Shown here piece after piece: positions 34,619 through 43,285 of a stretch of DNA of 64,000 nt. Each line of letters starts with the position of its first letter. The first letter of the stretch is position 1. Location of the stretch: the NCBI RefSeq assembly GCF_003967515.1, contig NZ_BIFQ01000002.1, positions 1 to 64,000 on the forward strand, given 5' to 3'. Source of the stretch: Dictyobacter aurantiacus (GTDB lineage Bacteria > Chloroflexota > Ktedonobacteria > Ktedonobacterales > Ktedonobacteraceae). The notes under the pieces are model-generated. The model was not told the origin of the DNA, did no database searches, and saw nothing but the letters and a program-made list of their open reading frames with translations. The position numbers and the translations under genes are program-made.

Positions 34619-35533
34619 ATGAACTTCTCACAACTCCAATGTTTTGTCGCTCTCGCTGAAACAGGAAGTTTCACGGAAGCGGCCTATAGTGTCAACCTGA
34701 CGCAATCAGCCGTGAGCCATGCCCTCTCAACACTCGAAGGTGAGTTAGGCGTCATCCTCTTTGAACGCAGCCGCAGAGGCGGTGTTGCACTGACTCAGAT
34801 CGGCGAGAAGATGCTTTCACACGTTCGTGTGATCCTCTCACAAACAGAGGCTATCAAGCAAGAAGCAAAAGAAGCGCATGGTGAGGCCGCCGGGAAACTG
34901 TGCCTGGGCAGTATCCCCTCTGTCTGCCCACGTTTGCTCGCTGGCGTACTCACGCGTTTTCGAGCCGAGTATCCAGATATCGAAGTGGTGCTCTTTGAAG
35001 GAAAGTTGGACGAGGTGTACGAATGGATTGTCAGCGGTACTGTTGATGTTGGGCTTGTTTTGCATCCCGCCAAAGAGATCAAAAGTGTGCAAATTAGCAC
35101 GAGCGAACTCTATGTGATCGTCCCACCTGGCCATCGCCTGTATACGCAGGGAGCAGTGACGCTCAGAGAGTTGCGGGAAGAGCCATTTATCATGCCCAGA
35201 GTGGGATGCGCATTTCTGCAATTGGCAGGTCTTGAGTGGGGGAGGACTGGACCCACTATTCGCTACCATGCCAGTGATACGACCACCATTCTTGCTATGG
35301 TTCGTGAAGGGCTGGGTATCTCGCTGCTGCCTCGTATGATGCTTCCAGAAAAGATGGAGGGAATAGCTCTGATTCCACTCGCTCCCCCTCGTTATATGCA
35401 GCTTGGCTTTGCCATTAAATCGCAGGATTTGGCATCCCCAGGCGCAAAATGGTTTATGCAAACAGCATCGGCCTGGGCACAAGAACAGGCGTCTCTGTCC
35501 TCTTCAGCAATACCAAACAAGCTGTCTGTTTGA
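34619..35533 (+). CDS. LysR-family transcriptional regulator
   Basis: 304 residues from the ATG at 34619; the ATG at 34604 adds five codons. The winged HTH is FVALAETGSFTEAAYSVNLT, QSAVSHALSTLEGELGVILF. The substrate-binding domain follows with LCLGSIPSVCPRLLAGVLTR and GLGISLLPRMML. It is divergent to the SDR gene at 33706-34446 (now damaged) and probably regulated it in response to a small-molecule ligand. Complete; close in layout to CynR/CbbR-type regulators. Confidence 0.95.
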   Translation: MNFSQLQCFVALAETGSFTEAAYSVNLTQSAVSHALSTLEGELGVILFERSRRGGVALTQIGEKMLSHVRVILSQTEAIKQEAKEAHGEAAGKLCLGSIPSVCPRLLAGVLTRFRAEYPDIEVVLFEGKLDEVYEWIVSGTVDVGLVLHPAKEIKSVQISTSELYVIVPPGHRLYTQGAVTLRELREEPFIMPRVGCAFLQLAGLEWGRTGPTIRYHASDTTTILAMVREGLGISLLPRMMLPEKMEGIALIPLAPPRYMQLGFAIKSQDLASPGAKWFMQTASAWAQEQASLSSSAIPNKLSV

Positions 35534-35871
35534 ATAGATAGGCCAGAATAGTGGGCGCCTGCTTTTGAGGAAGAGGCGGGAAGATCTGCTCAAGAATTGC
35601 TTGCGTTATCACATCCACCGTCTCACGTAGGCTTTGTCAGAGGAGTGTTGAGCAGGAATCAGGCACAGAATGACTGAGCGCTCATGCCTGATGAGAGGCA
35701 CGCGATAGATGAAAGTAAGCATGGGAACGTCTGTTTCACTATTTGAACAGGAAACAGGATGGAGTTAGCAGCACACTGGCATAAAGGCATTCGATTATTT
35801 CATGATTCTACGGTAATAAACGCGGACAGGGCAAACCCTATCCCTACGGAATTACCGTTAGGAGATAAAAG
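35534..35871. other. Intergenic with leader-like structure before the nucleotidyltransferase gene
   Basis: No gene is recognised. Immediately before the gene at 35872, a stem CGGTAAT/ATTACCG (about 35809-35857) encloses a smaller AGGG/CCCT stem, and the ribosome binding site AGGAG follows directly. This could form a regulatory leader. Confidence 0.4.
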
Positions 35872-36633
35872 ATGAATTATCCAAGAAAGAAAACGCGCGA
35901 AGAGCGATTAGAACTAGCTCAGGAAATATTAGTAAAATTACAAAGTAGATATAGTGAAGAATTGCTTGCAGTTGCAATTTCTGGTTCGATCAGCAGAGGT
36001 GAAGATAGAGATTTCTCTGATGTAGACATGGTTGCAATCGTTCAAGGTGAAAAGATAGCTTATGACTACAATGCTATTGTGAATGGACTAAAATATACTA
36101 TTGATATATTCAGTCAGGATATTGTATTAAGCAAAATAACAAGCATTAATATACGGTGGCCTCTTCTCGTTGGTAAATTTGTGTCTGCTTTGCCTATTTA
36201 TGATGATGGCCATTTATTTTTCTCCTTCAAAGCTATTTTTGATGAGGTAGTTACAAGAAATTTTGACCCCTATGTTAAACAGCTTTTTGTAGAGCAGATT
36301 TATGAAGAATGCAATAAATTTATCAACACTACATACTATGGCACAACAGAGCAAGTCAATTACAATGCGTATCACCTATTTACGAAAATGGTTTCCTTTC
36401 TTGGCCTCATAAATAAAACATTTTATACCAGTGCAATCTCTTTGCCAGAAAAAGCCATGAGCCTTCCAATAAATTTCTCTTCTTTTCAGGTACTTGGAAA
36501 AAGCATCACTACTACAACACAACAAGAAGTTGGCGAATTAAGAATTATTGTTCAAAATATGCTCAACGAAGTTATTGATTACTTGAAGAGCAGAAATATC
36601 GAGTTCGAAGAACAAGGAGTTTTTCTTACTTGA
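35872..36633 (+). CDS. Kanamycin-nucleotidyltransferase-like protein, AT-rich
   Basis: 253 residues; TTAGGAG lies seven bases before the ATG. The nucleotidyltransferase core is VAISGSISRGEDRDFSDVDM (about residues 35-54): a GS...R.D.SDVD pattern with the metal-binding Asp pair, then VDMVAIV and YTIDIFSQD with the likely third Asp. The C-terminal half is helical, as in ANT(4')/KNTase-like aminoglycoside nucleotidyltransferases. Base composition is strikingly AT-rich and AAA/TTA codons abound, unlike all neighbours, which suggests recent transfer. Antibiotic modification is possible; the exact substrate is unproven. Confidence 0.8.
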   Translation: MNYPRKKTREERLELAQEILVKLQSRYSEELLAVAISGSISRGEDRDFSDVDMVAIVQGEKIAYDYNAIVNGLKYTIDIFSQDIVLSKITSINIRWPLLVGKFVSALPIYDDGHLFFSFKAIFDEVVTRNFDPYVKQLFVEQIYEECNKFINTTYYGTTEQVNYNAYHLFTKMVSFLGLINKTFYTSAISLPEKAMSLPINFSSFQVLGKSITTTTQQEVGELRIIVQNMLNEVIDYLKSRNIEFEEQGVFLT

Positions 36634-36671
36634 TTCAACGATATTTGTAGCCACTGGAGCACAGAACACCG

Positions 36672-37587
36672 GTTCTCCCGCACAAATCGTGCTCAGCAAT
36701 AACAGGAACTGCAACCGTCGTTCGTAGAAAGAGAGACATATTTTTACAGACAAGGATGTTTTCCAATGGTTGCTCTTCCTTTTTCACTTGCTGGTCTTCT
36801 GATCACGGATATTACTCCCACCAATAATCATATACGTGTTACAGCCACATCACAGCAGGCGACGGCGATCTGTCCCTTCTGCCAACACACTTCTTCTCGT
36901 GTTTATAGTTGGTATCAACGTTGTCCCTACGATCTTCCCATGAGCGGGAACGCAGTCCAACTAAGGTTACGCGTCCGACGCTTTCGTTGCCTCAATACCT
37001 TGTGCCCAAAGACCACATTTGCAGAACGATTATCCAACGTTGTTGCTTTTGCTTCGCGACACACCATGCGACTTACGACGTTGGTTGATGTGTTTGCACT
37101 TCTGGTTGGAGGCGAGCTTGGATCTCGACTCTTCTCGTATATGGGAATACAGATGAGTCCCGATACCATGGTACGTTACAGAACGACCGAGACCACCTTT
37201 AGCGCTGCCTCAACCGATCAGATCGTTTGCGTCTCAGGCATGCGTGTCTTCTCTCTCTGTGAGCATCACCTGTTGCCAATGTGGTGTGATGTCGCCATTG
37301 GCTATATTCCCAGCGATAAAGTGCTGGGGTTCTCAAAATTCGCGCGTATTACCCATCAGTTCACGCACCATCTGCAGATTCAAGAGCGGCTGGGTCAGCA
37401 GATCGCTGATGAGGTCAGTCGTATCACCGGCACCAATCATGTCGCAGTGATAATCAAAGGCGAACACCTGTGTATGTCGGCCAGAGGGATTCGTACCCCC
37501 GGCGTGATGGCATCATCCGTCATGCGCGGGTCCTTCCGTACCGACCGTGATCTGCGCGCCGAATTCATGCAGATGATCCAACCGTAA
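36672..37587 (+). mobile_element. ISL3 left half merged with folE
   Basis: The ISL3-type terminal repeat GGTTCTCCCGCACAAATCGT at 36672 and the first about 137 codons of its transposase are joined near 37178 to the 3' two thirds of a GTP cyclohydrolase gene. The other IS end is missing, so the joint is a deletion product. Confidence 0.6.
36766..37587 (+). CDS. ISL3 zinc-finger / GTP cyclohydrolase I fusion
   Basis: 273 residues in one uninterrupted frame. Residues 1-137 are the ISL3 transposase N-terminus: CPFCQHTSSRVYSW, CLNTLCPKTTFAERL and LGSRLFSYMGIQMSPDTMVR. Residues 138-273 are the C-terminal two thirds of GTP cyclohydrolase I (FolE): MRVFSLCEHHLLPMWCDVAI with the zinc Cys/His, IPSDKVLGFSKFARI, LQIQERLGQQIADEV, VIIKGEHLCMSARGIRTPG with the second zinc Cys, and a RAEFMQMI end. 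All FolE zinc and catalytic residues are kept, but the N-terminal helices are lost. Probably a deletion-made chimera; activity is uncertain. Confidence 0.8.
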   Translation: MVALPFSLAGLLITDITPTNNHIRVTATSQQATAICPFCQHTSSRVYSWYQRCPYDLPMSGNAVQLRLRVRRFRCLNTLCPKTTFAERLSNVVAFASRHTMRLTTLVDVFALLVGGELGSRLFSYMGIQMSPDTMVRYRTTETTFSAASTDQIVCVSGMRVFSLCEHHLLPMWCDVAIGYIPSDKVLGFSKFARITHQFTHHLQIQERLGQQIADEVSRITGTNHVAVIIKGEHLCMSARGIRTPGVMASSVMRGSFRTDRDLRAEFMQMIQP

Positions 37588-37667
37588 AGAGCTTCCCTGG
37601 CAATAAGACAGCCACCCGGCTCGCCGATTGCCATCACGATAAATAGGTTGCGGGAAATGAAGGCGAC

Positions 37668-37690
37668 CCCTCCTCTATACCAGAGGAGGG
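37668..37690 (+). terminator. Short hairpin after the ISL3-FolE gene
   Basis: A 9-bp stem CCCTCCTCT/AGAGGAGGG with loop ATACC, 80 bp past the stop codon. A weak T-rich stretch (GCTTGCTTTT) follows, so it is a plausible terminator. Confidence 0.5.
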
Positions 37691-37749
37691 ACCGCTTGCT
37701 TTTACAACTGTCGTATTAAGGATTTGAAAGGAGCCAACTACACTTCGAT

Positions 37750-38640
37750 TTACCCAGCTGTATCGATACTGTCGAAGAATTCGAGAAGAGCATCTGCAAC
37801 CTTCTCGGGTGCCTCCAGAGCTGCATAGTGGCCGACGCCATCGAGGGAGATCGACCGGACCTTGCCCGATGCTACCTGGCTCATCGTTGCGAAGGTGAAC
37901 TCACCGCCTCCGGCTCCGATTGCCAGCACAGGCATGCTCAGTTTGTGAGTGGCGACGAGCGCTGCAATGTCTGTGCCCTCCTGGAGCATCGACTGGTAGA
38001 GTCCAGCCGCTCCACGCCAGCCTGCGGGACGAGAGTAGGTGCGTACGAACTCGTCGATGTCAGCTTCGGTGATCGCTCCTGGTGTCACGCTCATGGCTGG
38101 GAATATGAATTGTCCAAAGAACTCGCGCTCACGGCCCCTGAGCAGCATCTCGGGAATATGTGGAGCAGCAAGAACGCCGATGTACCAGGTGCCCCCATGT
38201 GTGACATCGGCCAGCATCTCTAAGCCAAACCCGGGCAGGCCCATCTCGATTGCGGTAAAGCTGAGCACGTCTTCCGGGTGGGTGGCCGCGAGGCGGAAGA
38301 CGGTCGCCCCACTGATGTCCTGGCCTGTGAGATGTACTGGACCAACGCCGAGCTCTTCGATGAGAAGGTGCAGGTCTTCGGCAGAGGTTTTGCTATCATA
38401 CGTACCAGGTCCGTTATCAGAGTCACCGAAACCACGCAGATCGATAGCGAAGACACGGTGCTTCTCTGCTAGCAGTGGAAGAAGTTTGTGAAAAGTCCAC
38501 CATGTTTCAGGAAAGCCATGTACGAGTAAGACTGGAGAGCCAGTAGTCCCCGCTGATACGTAGTGAAGCTGCGTTCCATTCACTTTTGCTTGATGATGCG
38601 AGATACCAGTCAGCACAGCACCTATTTTATTGTCACTCAT
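37750..38640 (-). CDS. Alpha/beta hydrolase (epoxide hydrolase/haloalkane dehalogenase-like)
   Basis: 296 residues. The core motifs are LLVHGFPETWWTFHKLLPLL (oxyanion), FAIDLRGFGDSDNGPGTYDS, nucleophile Asp in LTGQDISGATVFRLAATHP (GQDxSG as in epoxide hydrolases) and the catalytic His in SLDGVGHYAALEAPE. A helical lid region (145-220) separates them. It hydrolyses an epoxide, ester or halide, substrate unknown. The promoter carries two copies of a 15-bp palindrome (38664-38706), so it is probably repressed by a TetR/MarR-type protein. A MarR gene is divergent at 38957. Confidence 0.94.
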   Translation of the reverse strand: MSDNKIGAVLTGISHHQAKVNGTQLHYVSAGTTGSPVLLVHGFPETWWTFHKLLPLLAEKHRVFAIDLRGFGDSDNGPGTYDSKTSAEDLHLLIEELGVGPVHLTGQDISGATVFRLAATHPEDVLSFTAIEMGLPGFGLEMLADVTHGGTWYIGVLAAPHIPEMLLRGREREFFGQFIFPAMSVTPGAITEADIDEFVRTYSRPAGWRGAAGLYQSMLQEGTDIAALVATHKLSMPVLAIGAGGGEFTFATMSQVASGKVRSISLDGVGHYAALEAPEKVADALLEFFDSIDTAG

Positions 38641-38956
38641 AAATCTCCCCTATAGTTTAATTCGACAACCCGGTTGTCTACATACATTATAGACAACCGG
38701 GTTGTCGTTGTCAAACAGTATTGCTACGAGATACTGAACAGTCAGCTTCAAAACTTCTGGTGAAGGAGGAGAATGCCAACGATACATTCTCACGTGATGA
38801 GGGAGCTGATAGACAACACTATGCTGCAACGATATGTCAGGAAGTCCATAAAGCAACGAGCCTCGTGCGCAACAGATAGCGATAGGATTTGAGAAGAGTA
38901 ATTTGGAATATGGCGGCCTTGACGATCTCCGTTCGCTATGCTACTATCGTTAAACT
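38641..38956. other. Intergenic between hydrolase and MarR genes
   Basis: It holds the double operator and a plus-strand micro-ORF at 38773-38898 (41 codons, GGAGGAG before its ATG) without recognisable similarity. No other gene is seen. Confidence 0.4.
38664..38706. promoter_or_regulatory. Double palindromic operator upstream of the alpha/beta hydrolase
   Basis: GACAACCCGGTTGTC (38664-38678) and GACAACCGGGTTGTC (38692-38706) lie 28 bp apart centre to centre (roughly three helical turns) and 24 bp upstream of the ATG at 38640. The spacing and symmetry suit two repressor dimers covering the promoter (TACATT between them is a -10 candidate). Confidence 0.75.
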
Positions 38957-39430
38957 ATGTCTCGATCAGGTGCTACTCTCACTCTGCTTTTAATTGGTGG
39001 TTATCGTTCACTGGTGGACGCTGCGCAAGTTGAGCTTGCCGCCCGCGGCTACGAGGATGTTCGTCCCGTTCACGACTTCGCAATTCGAGCCATTGCCTCA
39101 GGTGCTGACAACGCTTCAGAGTTAGGTCGGCGTCTAGCGGTCTCAAAACAAGCGGCGGCGAAAACCATTGGGATACTTGAAAAGCGCGGATACATTGTGC
39201 GTGAAGTAGATCCGGTAGACGCTCGCCGCAAACGCCTTTGTGTCACCGCACACGGATTCAACATGCTGCGAGAAGCTGAAGAGATCTTTGATGAGTTACG
39301 CAATACATGGGCTCGGCAGATCGGTATCGCTCAGATCGAGGAAATAGAGAAACACCTGGCAAAGCTGGTTGGCACTGATCCTCTTCGCCTCGATACCTCA
39401 GGATGGCTCGCACAAGACCTCGGCGAGTAG
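38957..39430 (+). CDS. MarR-family transcriptional regulator
   Basis: 157 residues. The winged helix is seen in VHDFAIRAIASGADNASELG, RRLAVSKQAAAKTIGILEKR and the wing YIVREVDPVDARRKRLCVTA. The flanking helices for dimerisation are complete. It is divergent to the alpha/beta hydrolase at 37750-38640 (317 bp apart) and may recognise the GACAACC palindromes there, though those would also suit TetR-type proteins, for which no complete gene is present nearby. Complete. Confidence 0.93.
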   Translation: MSRSGATLTLLLIGGYRSLVDAAQVELAARGYEDVRPVHDFAIRAIASGADNASELGRRLAVSKQAAAKTIGILEKRGYIVREVDPVDARRKRLCVTAHGFNMLREAEEIFDELRNTWARQIGIAQIEEIEKHLAKLVGTDPLRLDTSGWLAQDLGE

Positions 39431-39643
39431 ATTTAGCATATCATGTCTTTGGTGGAACTGGAAGCGCCTGCCCGCGCAAAAACCAGAGGCGCTCTACCAG
39501 GTATTTGATACTTTCTCATTGAGCGCCACAGGCGCGTGGTGCCCAGGGGTCGCAGACACCAAACCTACACTTTCATTCGCACGCTTGCACATTATAAAAT
39601 TGACGTTTAAACTAATCAGTCCTATTGATCTCAGCATAAAAAG

Positions 39644-40460
39644 CTAAAGTGAGTAGCCAGCATGAACGAAACAGTGACGCAAGGTCTGCTTGCGATGCCG
39701 AAGGCGAGCAAGAGCCAGCAGCAAGGCAGAACTCAGCTCGGTGGAATCCTTGCAACACACATTCTTGCGTTCACGACGTGTGAGCAAATTCTACACCCCT
39801 TCCTGCGGTTTAAACTCGGGCGCATAGGCAGGCAAGCGTTCCAGGTGAAGGCGAGCTGCGGCTCCCTGCGCCAAGAAGTCTTTGACCGCTTGGCAGCGAT
39901 GGATGCTCGATCCATCCCAGATCACCAGCAACTTCCCGGGAATCTGGCGCAGCAGGTGCTTCAGAAAACCGACCACATCCTCTCCTTTGTAGGAACGGGA
40001 TTGCGTCTGCATAAAGAGACGTCCCTGCGGGGTAATCGCTCCAATAGCCGAGATATGATCGCGCGTCAGCGTCACTCGCAACACTGGTGTCTGGCCCACC
40101 GGAGCATAGGTGCGCACCGCCATCGGCAGCAGGTAGAAGCCCGACTCGTCTACAAAGACGATCTGCCGCTGTTCCTGCTCGGCTTTTTTTTAGTGCGGGC
40201 CACCGTTCGTCTGTCCAGGCGTTGATCGCCTCTTCATTGCGTTGGCTGGCGTGTTCCTCTGGTTTTTGGACACTGTGCTTGAGGCTCCTCAGGAGGCGAC
40301 TGCAATGGGCAGGATGATAACTGACCCCAAAGTGCTGCTTGATGAGTACTGCCACACGGGCCGTGGTCCATACCTGGCCGCGGAACCCATAGTGCTCGGC
40401 CCCTTTGGCCAGCAGATCGGAAAGCTTCTTCGCTGTGCTTTTCATGGGCATGTCCTTAAG
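39644..40460 (-). pseudogene. IS630-family transposase, frameshifted and with in-frame stop
   Basis: The N-terminal frame from about 40455 reads AKKLSDLLAKGAEHYGFRGQ, VLIKQHFGVSYHPAHCSRLL and RNEEAINAWTDERWPALKK. At a run of eight A (about 40187) the frame changes and continues QRQIVFVDESGFYLLPMAVR, VTLTRDHISAIGAITPQGRL, LLVIWDGSSIHRCQAVKDFL and APEFKPQEGV to a TAG at 39791-39793. It then goes on in frame as NLLTRRERKNVC... to the stop at 39644. The DDE residues are present, but two lesions inactivate it. The shift here is +1, so it is not a normal -1 programmed site. The first HTH is missing. Confidence 0.8.
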
Positions 40461-41352
40461 AAAAGGCATCCCTGCTGGATACACAGGGGTGATGAAGGCA
40501 CCCAAAGGTATTGTGGGTGGATAGGCCAACGACCGTGGAGGCACCGCTCCCATCGACAGGCCAGGAGTCCCATACAGTCCCCATAGACGTATCAAGGGTC
40601 CCAAATGCCTCCCCCGCTGAGGTTATCAAGGGTCTATCCCCACCTTTTATCAAGGAGTCTGCGGCTGCTGTCCTGAGATAGCCGGTCTCAAGATGCCTAT
40701 CCTCACATATCCTAATTCGCTCTGTTGGAGAATGCAAGCAGAGCAAGTAGACGCCTTCCTGGCATTTCGTTGAGCCAGTCACGCGGGCGATGCTGCCCTT
40801 GACCTGGGTAAGTCGAGCGCTCTGCGCCGAGAGTGAGCAGGGTTTCTGCATTGATGAGCGTTACCGAACCCCGGTCACTCTCGCTCTGCGAGTCTACCCA
40901 CCCGGTCAAGGGTTGGGCCTGGCAGCATCGCTTGTTCCGCGCTCCCGGCATGAGCGGCGTTTCAACACCTTCACCAAGCCTCAAGCTCCAAGGATGCTTG
41001 ATGAGCCTGGCGGCTCTCTTTTCCAGGATTACTACCGCTGATCTGCTACGAAGATTCCGCCTGTCCTTTTATCGGTTTAAGCATGGACGACTTTAGAACC
41101 TCATGCTGAGGTCAATAACACATACCTGAGGGATGATAAACAACCGCTCCCTCTTTCACAGCTCCGTAGGAGACTGATAGGAGCACATCGCGTCCCCCAC
41201 AGGAGTTTCGTAGGAGTGAGCACCCTCACAGCGCCGTCCATGCAGGAGTCTGGGAAGAGTGTCGTATGCTGTGCTTAAAACACAACCACGATGGCTCGTT
41301 TTACGAACGTTTGTCTCATTGCAATCACACAGAAAAAAGAGAATGTTAGACC
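40461..41352. other. Gap of about 890 bp without a recognised gene
   Basis: Short open frames exist on both strands (for example 40712-40984 on the minus strand, 90 codons, and 40790-41041 on the plus strand), but none has a recognisable domain. Imperfect direct repeats with TTATCAAGG occur near 40590, 40622 and 40651. It may be decayed transposon sequence. Confidence 0.4.
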
Positions 41353-41622
41353 ATGACAAAAACGCCACAACCACACAATCGATCATCTCACACCGCACTA
41401 TCCAGCACCACATGCGCCCATCGGACGCAGAACACGCCTGCTTCTCCCACGACCAGCACACCCGTCACCCCAGAGGACACCGCACGCCTCATCCTGGTAC
41501 GCTGTACCACCCTCATCTTGCTCCTCAGCCTTCCCTTGGCTGCCATTACCCATAACCTGACCGTCCTCCTCCCCAGTTCCCCACTCCTGCTCGTCTTCTC
41601 CTACTACTTCCGCAGAAAATAA
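41353..41622 (+). CDS. Small single-pass membrane protein, hypothetical
   Basis: 89 residues, ATG at 41353 with AGAGAA a few bases upstream. The first half is Thr/Ser/Pro/His-rich and polar. The second half has a hydrophobic segment (LILVRCTTLILLLSLPLAAI) and a second shorter one (LTVLLPSSPLLLVFSYYF) ending RRK, which suggests one or two membrane spans with a cytoplasmic basic tail. A 24-bp hairpin follows the stop by 37 bp. No family recognised. Confidence 0.5.
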   Translation: MTKTPQPHNRSSHTALSSTTCAHRTQNTPASPTTSTPVTPEDTARLILVRCTTLILLLSLPLAAITHNLTVLLPSSPLLLVFSYYFRRK

Positions 41623-41658
41623 TGCGGGGGGCTGGCTGAAGGAGAGCTGTGTTCTCAC

Positions 41659-41716
41659 AGAGGTGGGCCAGGAACAGCGTGGCTGGTTGGTACCACGCTG
41701 TTCCTGGCCCACCTCT
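41659..41716. repeat. 24-bp perfect hairpin after the small membrane protein gene
   Basis: Arms 41659-41682 and 41693-41716 are perfectly complementary; 10-nt loop. No T-run follows. Part of a set of long-stem hairpins in this window. Confidence 0.8.
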
Positions 41717-41755
41717 CTCCCTCTTCCCACTCCCCTACCTCCCACACATCTACAT

Positions 41756-41802
41756 AGACAAAAACTGTTCGATATCGTATAAATTTCCTCAGAAATGCCG
41801 CC
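41756..41802. repeat. Dispersed 47-bp repeat, copy 2
   Basis: Nearly identical to 11165-11211, with the TTCGATATCG core. The linked second block follows at 41832-41882, and a third, partial core occurs at 42235-42267. Confidence 0.7.
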
Positions 41803-42325
41803 CCAGTTCTCCACAGGTGCTATGTTTCCACACACCACCCTCCCCCGGTGGAGAGGCAACGCCGGGGAGCGCTGCGCCTGCCCGCTGTCGTTCACACCAT
41901 ACCCTCCCTCGCGTTGGTTCCCCTCTCTTGCGCAACACTCCCCACGTGGCCCCTTTTTGGTATCGCCACCATCACATCACGGGCAGGGTTCTGCTGGCCA
42001 GTCTGCAACGCCACCCTACGCTCTCGCTTTTTTGCCCCGTTCACCACCCTCGTGAATGCGTTCACATCCCCTCTCAGGCTCGTTCACCCACTCCCACCCG
42101 TGAACACCACCCGCTTCATCCACACGAAATGCCACTCCTACCCCCCGCAGGGAGTGAACCGGCGTCCTGAGCCAGGACACGAAACCGAGAGACACCAGCG
42201 GCAGATCCTGGCTGCCTCCCTCACCCGACACGGTAAAAACATGTTCGATATCGTCTCTGTTTTCTGAACGCGGGATTCCCCGGGCGTTCCTCCGGAGCAC
42301 GAACAAGGCCACAAAGGACACACAC
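41803..42325. other. CT-rich stretch without a recognised gene
   Basis: It carries the second repeat block (41832-41882) and the partial repeat core at 42235-42267. Open frames here lack domain similarity. Confidence 0.4.
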
Positions 42326-42607
42326 ATGTCACATCTCGATCGCGCTGGACACCGCGCCAGCCACGTTCCCTTTTTCCTCGCCGCCACACTCGCACGCGCT
42401 CAACAACGTCATGGCCTCTCCGATGAACAGCTCGCCGCGCTCCTGCATTGCTCGCTCGACAGCCTGGCGCATCTGCGCCACTGCCGTCTCCCAGCCACCG
42501 ATCAGGAACTGGCCCCCATCGCACACCGCTTCCACGTCGACCAGGCCGCTCTCCACTCTCCTCTCCGACGCATCAGAGAACGTGAACGCGCATTGAACGC
42601 ATGCTAA
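42326..42607 (+). CDS. Small XRE-like HTH protein
   Basis: 93 residues. The central segment ARAQQRHGLSDEQLAALLHC, SLDSLAHLRHCRLP has the spacing of an XRE-type helix-turn-helix, followed by a helix (QELAPIAHRFHVDQAALHSP) as in small phage or plasmid regulators. No clear Shine-Dalgarno sequence is seen. A terminator-like hairpin follows at 42614-42651. It stands near the dispersed repeats shared with the 11-kb region, so it may belong to the same mobile element family. Likely a transcriptional regulator. Confidence 0.65.
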   Translation: MSHLDRAGHRASHVPFFLAATLARAQQRHGLSDEQLAALLHCSLDSLAHLRHCRLPATDQELAPIAHRFHVDQAALHSPLRRIRERERALNAC

Positions 42608-42613
42608 ATACAA

Positions 42614-42651
42614 AACAAAGGCTGCCGATCACCTGATCAGCAGCCTTTGTT
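42614..42651 (+). terminator. Hairpin terminator after the small HTH gene
   Basis: A 12-bp stem AACAAAGGCTGC/GCAGCCTTTGTT with an inner GATC/GATC stem, beginning 7 bp after the stop codon at 42607. It is also followed by CTTCCTTCC rather than a pure T-run; it could serve both flanking genes. Confidence 0.6.
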
Positions 42652-42696
42652 CTTCCTTCCTCATGAACTCTCGTATTGACGTATGGTTCTGTTGCA

Positions 42697-43104
42697 TCAA
42701 TATGTAGGTGATTGCTGAACGTTACTCTGATACAGCTTTCCCCAAACAATCTGCCCGCCTTGAATTTTCATGATGTTCACCCCTTGCATCATTTGCTTCA
42801 CTCCGTCCGCCCGTGTTCCATGGAAGAACAATTCTGCCCATACACTATCTCCTTCTATCGCTTCGCTGAGGATCTCTACCCGGAAATCTGGCATGGTTGA
42901 GAAAAAGAAGCTCCAGTTCTTTCGTACACCTGCCTGACCGGTGAAGTTTCTTTCCGGGGAAAACGGCAGTTCACTCCGATAATCGGGTGCAAAATAGGTC
43001 ACCATCGCTTCCAGATCGTGACGATTCGCAGCCTCTATCATGGATTCGAAGATTTCTTTCGGTTTCGAATGGATATATGTATTTTGTCTCTGTTGCTCTG
43101 ACAT
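42697..43104 (-). CDS. SnoaL-like (NTF2-fold) protein
   Basis: 135 residues from the ATG at 43104. The cone-shaped alpha+beta barrel pattern is visible: an N-terminal helix FESMIEAANRHDLEAMVTYF, APDYRSELPF, TGQAGVRKNWSFFFSTMPDF and final strands VWAELFFHGTRADG, IMKIQGGQIVWGKLY. This is typical of ester cyclase/SnoaL-like polyketide cyclases and steroid isomerase-fold proteins. Function unknown. The upstream sequence is interrupted by transposon debris at 43250, so its original neighbours are lost. Confidence 0.88.
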   Translation of the reverse strand: MSEQQRQNTYIHSKPKEIFESMIEAANRHDLEAMVTYFAPDYRSELPFSPERNFTGQAGVRKNWSFFFSTMPDFRVEILSEAIEGDSVWAELFFHGTRADGVKQMMQGVNIMKIQGGQIVWGKLYQSNVQQSPTY

Positions 43105-43285
43105 CAGAATCCTCTCTTTTTTTGTTGACAGGGATCTATCCAGCTGACACAATCGGTGAGACCAAGAATGATAGCAGTGTCTCCTACCCGCCAGCCATGA
43201 CGCCTGCGGTAACCAGACCAAGTGGCACCTACTAGTGGGCCATCCGGCAATTAAGTTGCGGAAAAGGTCGCTGCCCCAGATCCCC

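Noticed and set aside
41398..41895. 165-codon minus-strand frame over the small membrane protein gene
   Set aside because: Runs through the perfect hairpin and the dispersed repeat and has no recognisable domain; the plus-strand gene is more plausible.
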